Below are positions 61,980 to 64,000 of a stretch of 64,000 nucleotides of DNA, piece after piece (positions within the stretch are counted from its first letter, which is position 1; every line of letters begins with the position of its first letter). Where the stretch lies: positions 930,001 to 994,000 of the forward strand of contig CAVSPU010000002.1 in the NCBI GenBank assembly GCA_963729815.1. The letters run 5' to 3'. Origin of the DNA: DAHUXN01 sp963729815 (GTDB taxonomy: Bacteria > Acidobacteriota > Terriglobia > Acidiferrales > UBA7541). The notes under the pieces are model-generated. The model was given only the letters and a program-made list of their open reading frames with translations. It had not been told where the DNA came from and ran no database searches. Position numbers and translations under genes: made by a program.

Positions 61980-62996
61980 ATGAAAATGACGCCGGGGAAG
62001 CTGCAAGGGCTCGAAAAGGTTTCCAATTCGGCGGGAGTGATCGCGGCGACAGCGATGGACCAGCGCGGGTCGCTGAGGAAAGCCATCGCCAAGGAAAAGG
62101 GAATCGATCCGCACGCTGTGACACCGGAGATGCTGAGCGAGTTCAAGCAGGCAGTGGTGCGCGTGCTGACGCCACATGCGAGTGCGATTCTGCTCGACCC
62201 GGAGTATGGATTGCCGGCGGCGCATTGGCGTTCGAAGAACGCGGGGCTGCTGCTGGCATACGAAAACAGCGGGTACGACAACACGCGGCCGGGGCGGCTG
62301 CCGGATCTGCTGGAGAATTGGTCGGTGCGCCGATTGAAAGAGGCGGGCGCGGATTGCATCAAGATCTTGCTCTACTACACGCCATTCGATCCGGCGCCGG
62401 TCAATGAGCTCAAGCACGTGTGGATGGAGCGGCTCGGCGCGGAGTGCGAGGGCGAAGACATGCCGCTGTTCGCGGAGTTCGTCGGGTACCAGGAAGGCGC
62501 GGACGAAAAAGGAGCCGAATACGCGAAGAAGAAGCCGGAGATCGTGACGCGAAGCATGGAAGAATTCTCGAAGCCGCAATACAGGATCGACGTGCTGAAA
62601 GTGGAGGTGCCTGTGAACATGGCGTACGTGGCGGGCGCGCGGTCGTGCCGGGCCGAGCCGGCATATACAAAGGACGAAGCGAAAGAACATTTCCGGCGTT
62701 CGGCCGCGGCGGCGAAAAAGCCGTTCATTTACCTGTCGGCAGGCGTGAGCAACGAGACTTTCATCGAGACGCTGCAATTGGCCGGCGAGGCGGGCGTGAA
62801 TTTTTCGGGCGTGCTGTGCGGGCGCGCGACGTGGAAGGACGGCATTCCCGTGTACGCGAAGCAGGGCCTGAGCGCGTTTCAGGATTGGCTGGCGGACCAG
62901 GGCGTCAAGAACATTGAAAACGTGAATCGCGGATTGCGTGCGGCCAAGCCCTGGTATGGATTTTACGGCGCGGCGTCGGCGTCTGCGCTGGCCTGA
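61980..62996 (+). CDS. Tagatose 1,6-diphosphate aldolase-like (LacD family)
   Basis: 338 residues with GAGGAGGC-type ribosome site. LacD-type class I aldolase: AATAMDQRGSLRKAIAKEKG at the N-terminus, ILLDPEYGLPAA, IKILLYYTPFDP, and the Schiff-base lysine K207 in DVLKVEVPVNMAY. No lactose or tagatose genes are nearby, so the true substrate may be another ketose bisphosphate (for example fructose 1,6-bisphosphate in a broad-specificity role). It is followed by yjbQ 12 bases later. Confidence 0.87.
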   Translation: MKMTPGKLQGLEKVSNSAGVIAATAMDQRGSLRKAIAKEKGIDPHAVTPEMLSEFKQAVVRVLTPHASAILLDPEYGLPAAHWRSKNAGLLLAYENSGYDNTRPGRLPDLLENWSVRRLKEAGADCIKILLYYTPFDPAPVNELKHVWMERLGAECEGEDMPLFAEFVGYQEGADEKGAEYAKKKPEIVTRSMEEFSKPQYRIDVLKVEVPVNMAYVAGARSCRAEPAYTKDEAKEHFRRSAAAAKKPFIYLSAGVSNETFIETLQLAGEAGVNFSGVLCGRATWKDGIPVYAKQGLSAFQDWLADQGVKNIENVNRGLRAAKPWYGFYGAASASALA

Positions 62997-63008
62997 GCCG
63001 GCCATGGA

Positions 63009-63455
63009 ATGAAGGAATCGGCCGAACACGGGGGCAAGTGGCGAGGAAAGACGCGCACAATCGAGGTGCAGTCGTCGCAGCATACGCAGTTGAAGCAGAT
63101 CACCAGTGAAGTGGAGGAAATCGTCGCAGCATCGGGCTGCAAGAATGGCATGTGCTACGTTTACGTGCCGCACACGACGGCTGGCGTGATCATCAATGAG
63201 GGCGATGATCCGGATGTGGCTCGGGATGTCGAAACGACGCTCGACCGGCTGGTGCCGACGGCGGGGAATTACCGTCACGCCGAGGGGAATTCGGATTCGC
63301 ATATCAAGGCCGCGCTGACGGGCACGACGGCGACGATATTCATCGAAGGCGGCAAGCTCGATCTGGGGCGCTGGCAGGGGATTTTCTTCTGCGAGTTCGA
63401 CGGCCCGCGGCGAAGGGAAGTGCGCGTGAAGATCGTGCCGGATGCAGAAGAATGA
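63009..63455 (+). CDS. yjbQ: YjbQ/UPF0047 family protein
   Basis: 148 residues. The family signature is intact: YVPHTTAGVIINEGDDPDVA, and NYRHAEGNSDSHIKAALTG with the conserved histidines that form the metal/substrate site. Members of this family have been described as secondary thiamine-phosphate synthases; the physiological role is debated. Its stop overlaps the start of hemW by four bases (ATGA), so the two are coupled. A preceding N-terminal extension (MKESAEHGGKWRGK) is slightly longer than usual. Confidence 0.9.
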   Translation: MKESAEHGGKWRGKTRTIEVQSSQHTQLKQITSEVEEIVAASGCKNGMCYVYVPHTTAGVIINEGDDPDVARDVETTLDRLVPTAGNYRHAEGNSDSHIKAALTGTTATIFIEGGKLDLGRWQGIFFCEFDGPRRREVRVKIVPDAEE

Positions 63456-64000
63456 AAACTTTGAGCACGCTCGGAACGTACGTGCAAGTGCCGTTCTGCC
63501 AGACGAAGTGCACGTATTGCAATTTTCATACCGGTGTCTTCGCGCGGAGTTTGTACGGGCCGTATGCGGACGCCGTGTGCCGCGAGATTCGGGAATCGAC
63601 GGCGCTGCGATCGCTGACGGTAGACACGGTATATCTCGGGGGCGGGACGCCGAGTTTGCTCGAGCCCAGCGACGTGGCGAGGATTCTGGACGCGATACGC
63701 GAGACCTATCCCTGCGAATGGCAGGAAGTGACGCTCGAGGCGGATCCGGAGACGATCACGCGGGAGAAAGCCGAGGCGTGGCGCAAGGCAGGCGTGAATC
63801 GAATCAGCATGGGAGCGCAGTCGTTCTGCGATGAGGAGTTGCGCGCGGCGGGAAGAATGCACCGGCGGGAGGACATTTATAAAGCAAATGAATTTCTCCG
63901 TGGCGCCGGAATTCAAAACATCAGCATGGATTTGATCGCGGGACTGCCGCACCAGACGCGCGCGAGTTGGGAGGCATCGGTTGGATATCTGACTGGGATG
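63452..64000 (+). CDS. hemW: HemW-like radical SAM protein (partial, runs off window)
   Basis: 183 codons visible, open at the right edge. MKTLSTLGTYVQVPFCQTKC then TYCNFH places the [4Fe-4S] cysteines C16, C20 and C23 in the CxxxCxxC motif, followed by VYLGGGTPSLL, VTLEADPETITREKAE and NRISMGAQSF, all hallmarks of the HemN/HemW family. HemW delivers heme and is not a true coproporphyrinogen oxidase. Overlaps yjbQ by four bases. The C-terminal half is outside the window. Confidence 0.93.
   Translation, partial: MKTLSTLGTYVQVPFCQTKCTYCNFHTGVFARSLYGPYADAVCREIRESTALRSLTVDTVYLGGGTPSLLEPSDVARILDAIRETYPCEWQEVTLEADPETITREKAEAWRKAGVNRISMGAQSFCDEELRAAGRMHRREDIYKANEFLRGAGIQNISMDLIAGLPHQTRASWEASVGYLTGM

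Overview
This looks like one contiguous stretch of chromosome from a member of the Acidobacteriota, probably a Terriglobia-type soil or sediment lineage. The evidence is an acidobacterial VWFA-related protein (33918-35000), a large Oar-like TonB receptor with an N-terminal carboxypeptidase-regulatory domain (11257-14520), two secreted S9 peptidases, BshC, DUF2911 and DUF3303 proteins, high-GC coding with many GTG starts, and GC-rich dispersed intergenic repeats. No plasmid, phage or CRISPR signature was seen.

Layout. 1-5.8 kb: partial secreted DUF2911 protein, VTT/DedA-like membrane protein, YdjM-type hydrolase, YegS-type lipid kinase, ligA. 5.8-16 kb: secreted YVTN and NHL beta-propellers, the RNase P RNA gene, an S9 peptidase, the TonB receptor and small membrane or stress-type proteins. 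16-20 kb: a gene-poor, decayed stretch with a frameshifted gene, a repeat, a REP-associated transposase and a tRNA-Arg(ACG). 20-30.2 kb: a potassium module made of a porin, a 28-residue membrane peptide, kdpF, kdpA, kdpB and kdpC, facing a kdpE/histidine-kinase operon; the KdpD sensor domain plus Usp domain is a separate divergent gene. 30.4-40.5 kb: fatty-acid desaturase, an OmpR-type two-component pair, VWA protein, deaminase, a PilZ-DnaJ-TPR fusion, tRNA-Arg(TCG), an endonuclease III homologue lacking its catalytic residues, and a DoxX-like protein. 40.5-43.6 kb: a GC-rich repeat patch, a lower-GC cassette of an OLD-like ATPase with a Toprim-like partner, then palindromes and a tandem repeat. 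43.6-64 kb: S9 peptidase, GH20 hexosaminidase, AlkA-DUF488, a flavin reductase, HAD-zwf-pgl, lepB, carA-(small membrane protein)-carB, a DapA-family aldolase, bshC, a LacD-type aldolase, yjbQ and hemW (cut by the window end).

How the genes work together. kdpFABC with split KdpD/KdpE is a complete high-affinity potassium uptake system. zwf and pgl catalyse the first two steps of the oxidative pentose phosphate path. carA and carB form carbamoyl-phosphate synthetase. AlkA, LigA and the EndoIII homologue belong to DNA repair. The most system-like novelty is the ATPase/Toprim cassette at 41299-43100, whose architecture resembles OLD-family and PARIS-type anti-phage modules. Two unrelated dispersed repeat families, one with strikingly conserved box spacing (3583-3670 and 43251-43495), are the clearest non-coding signals.
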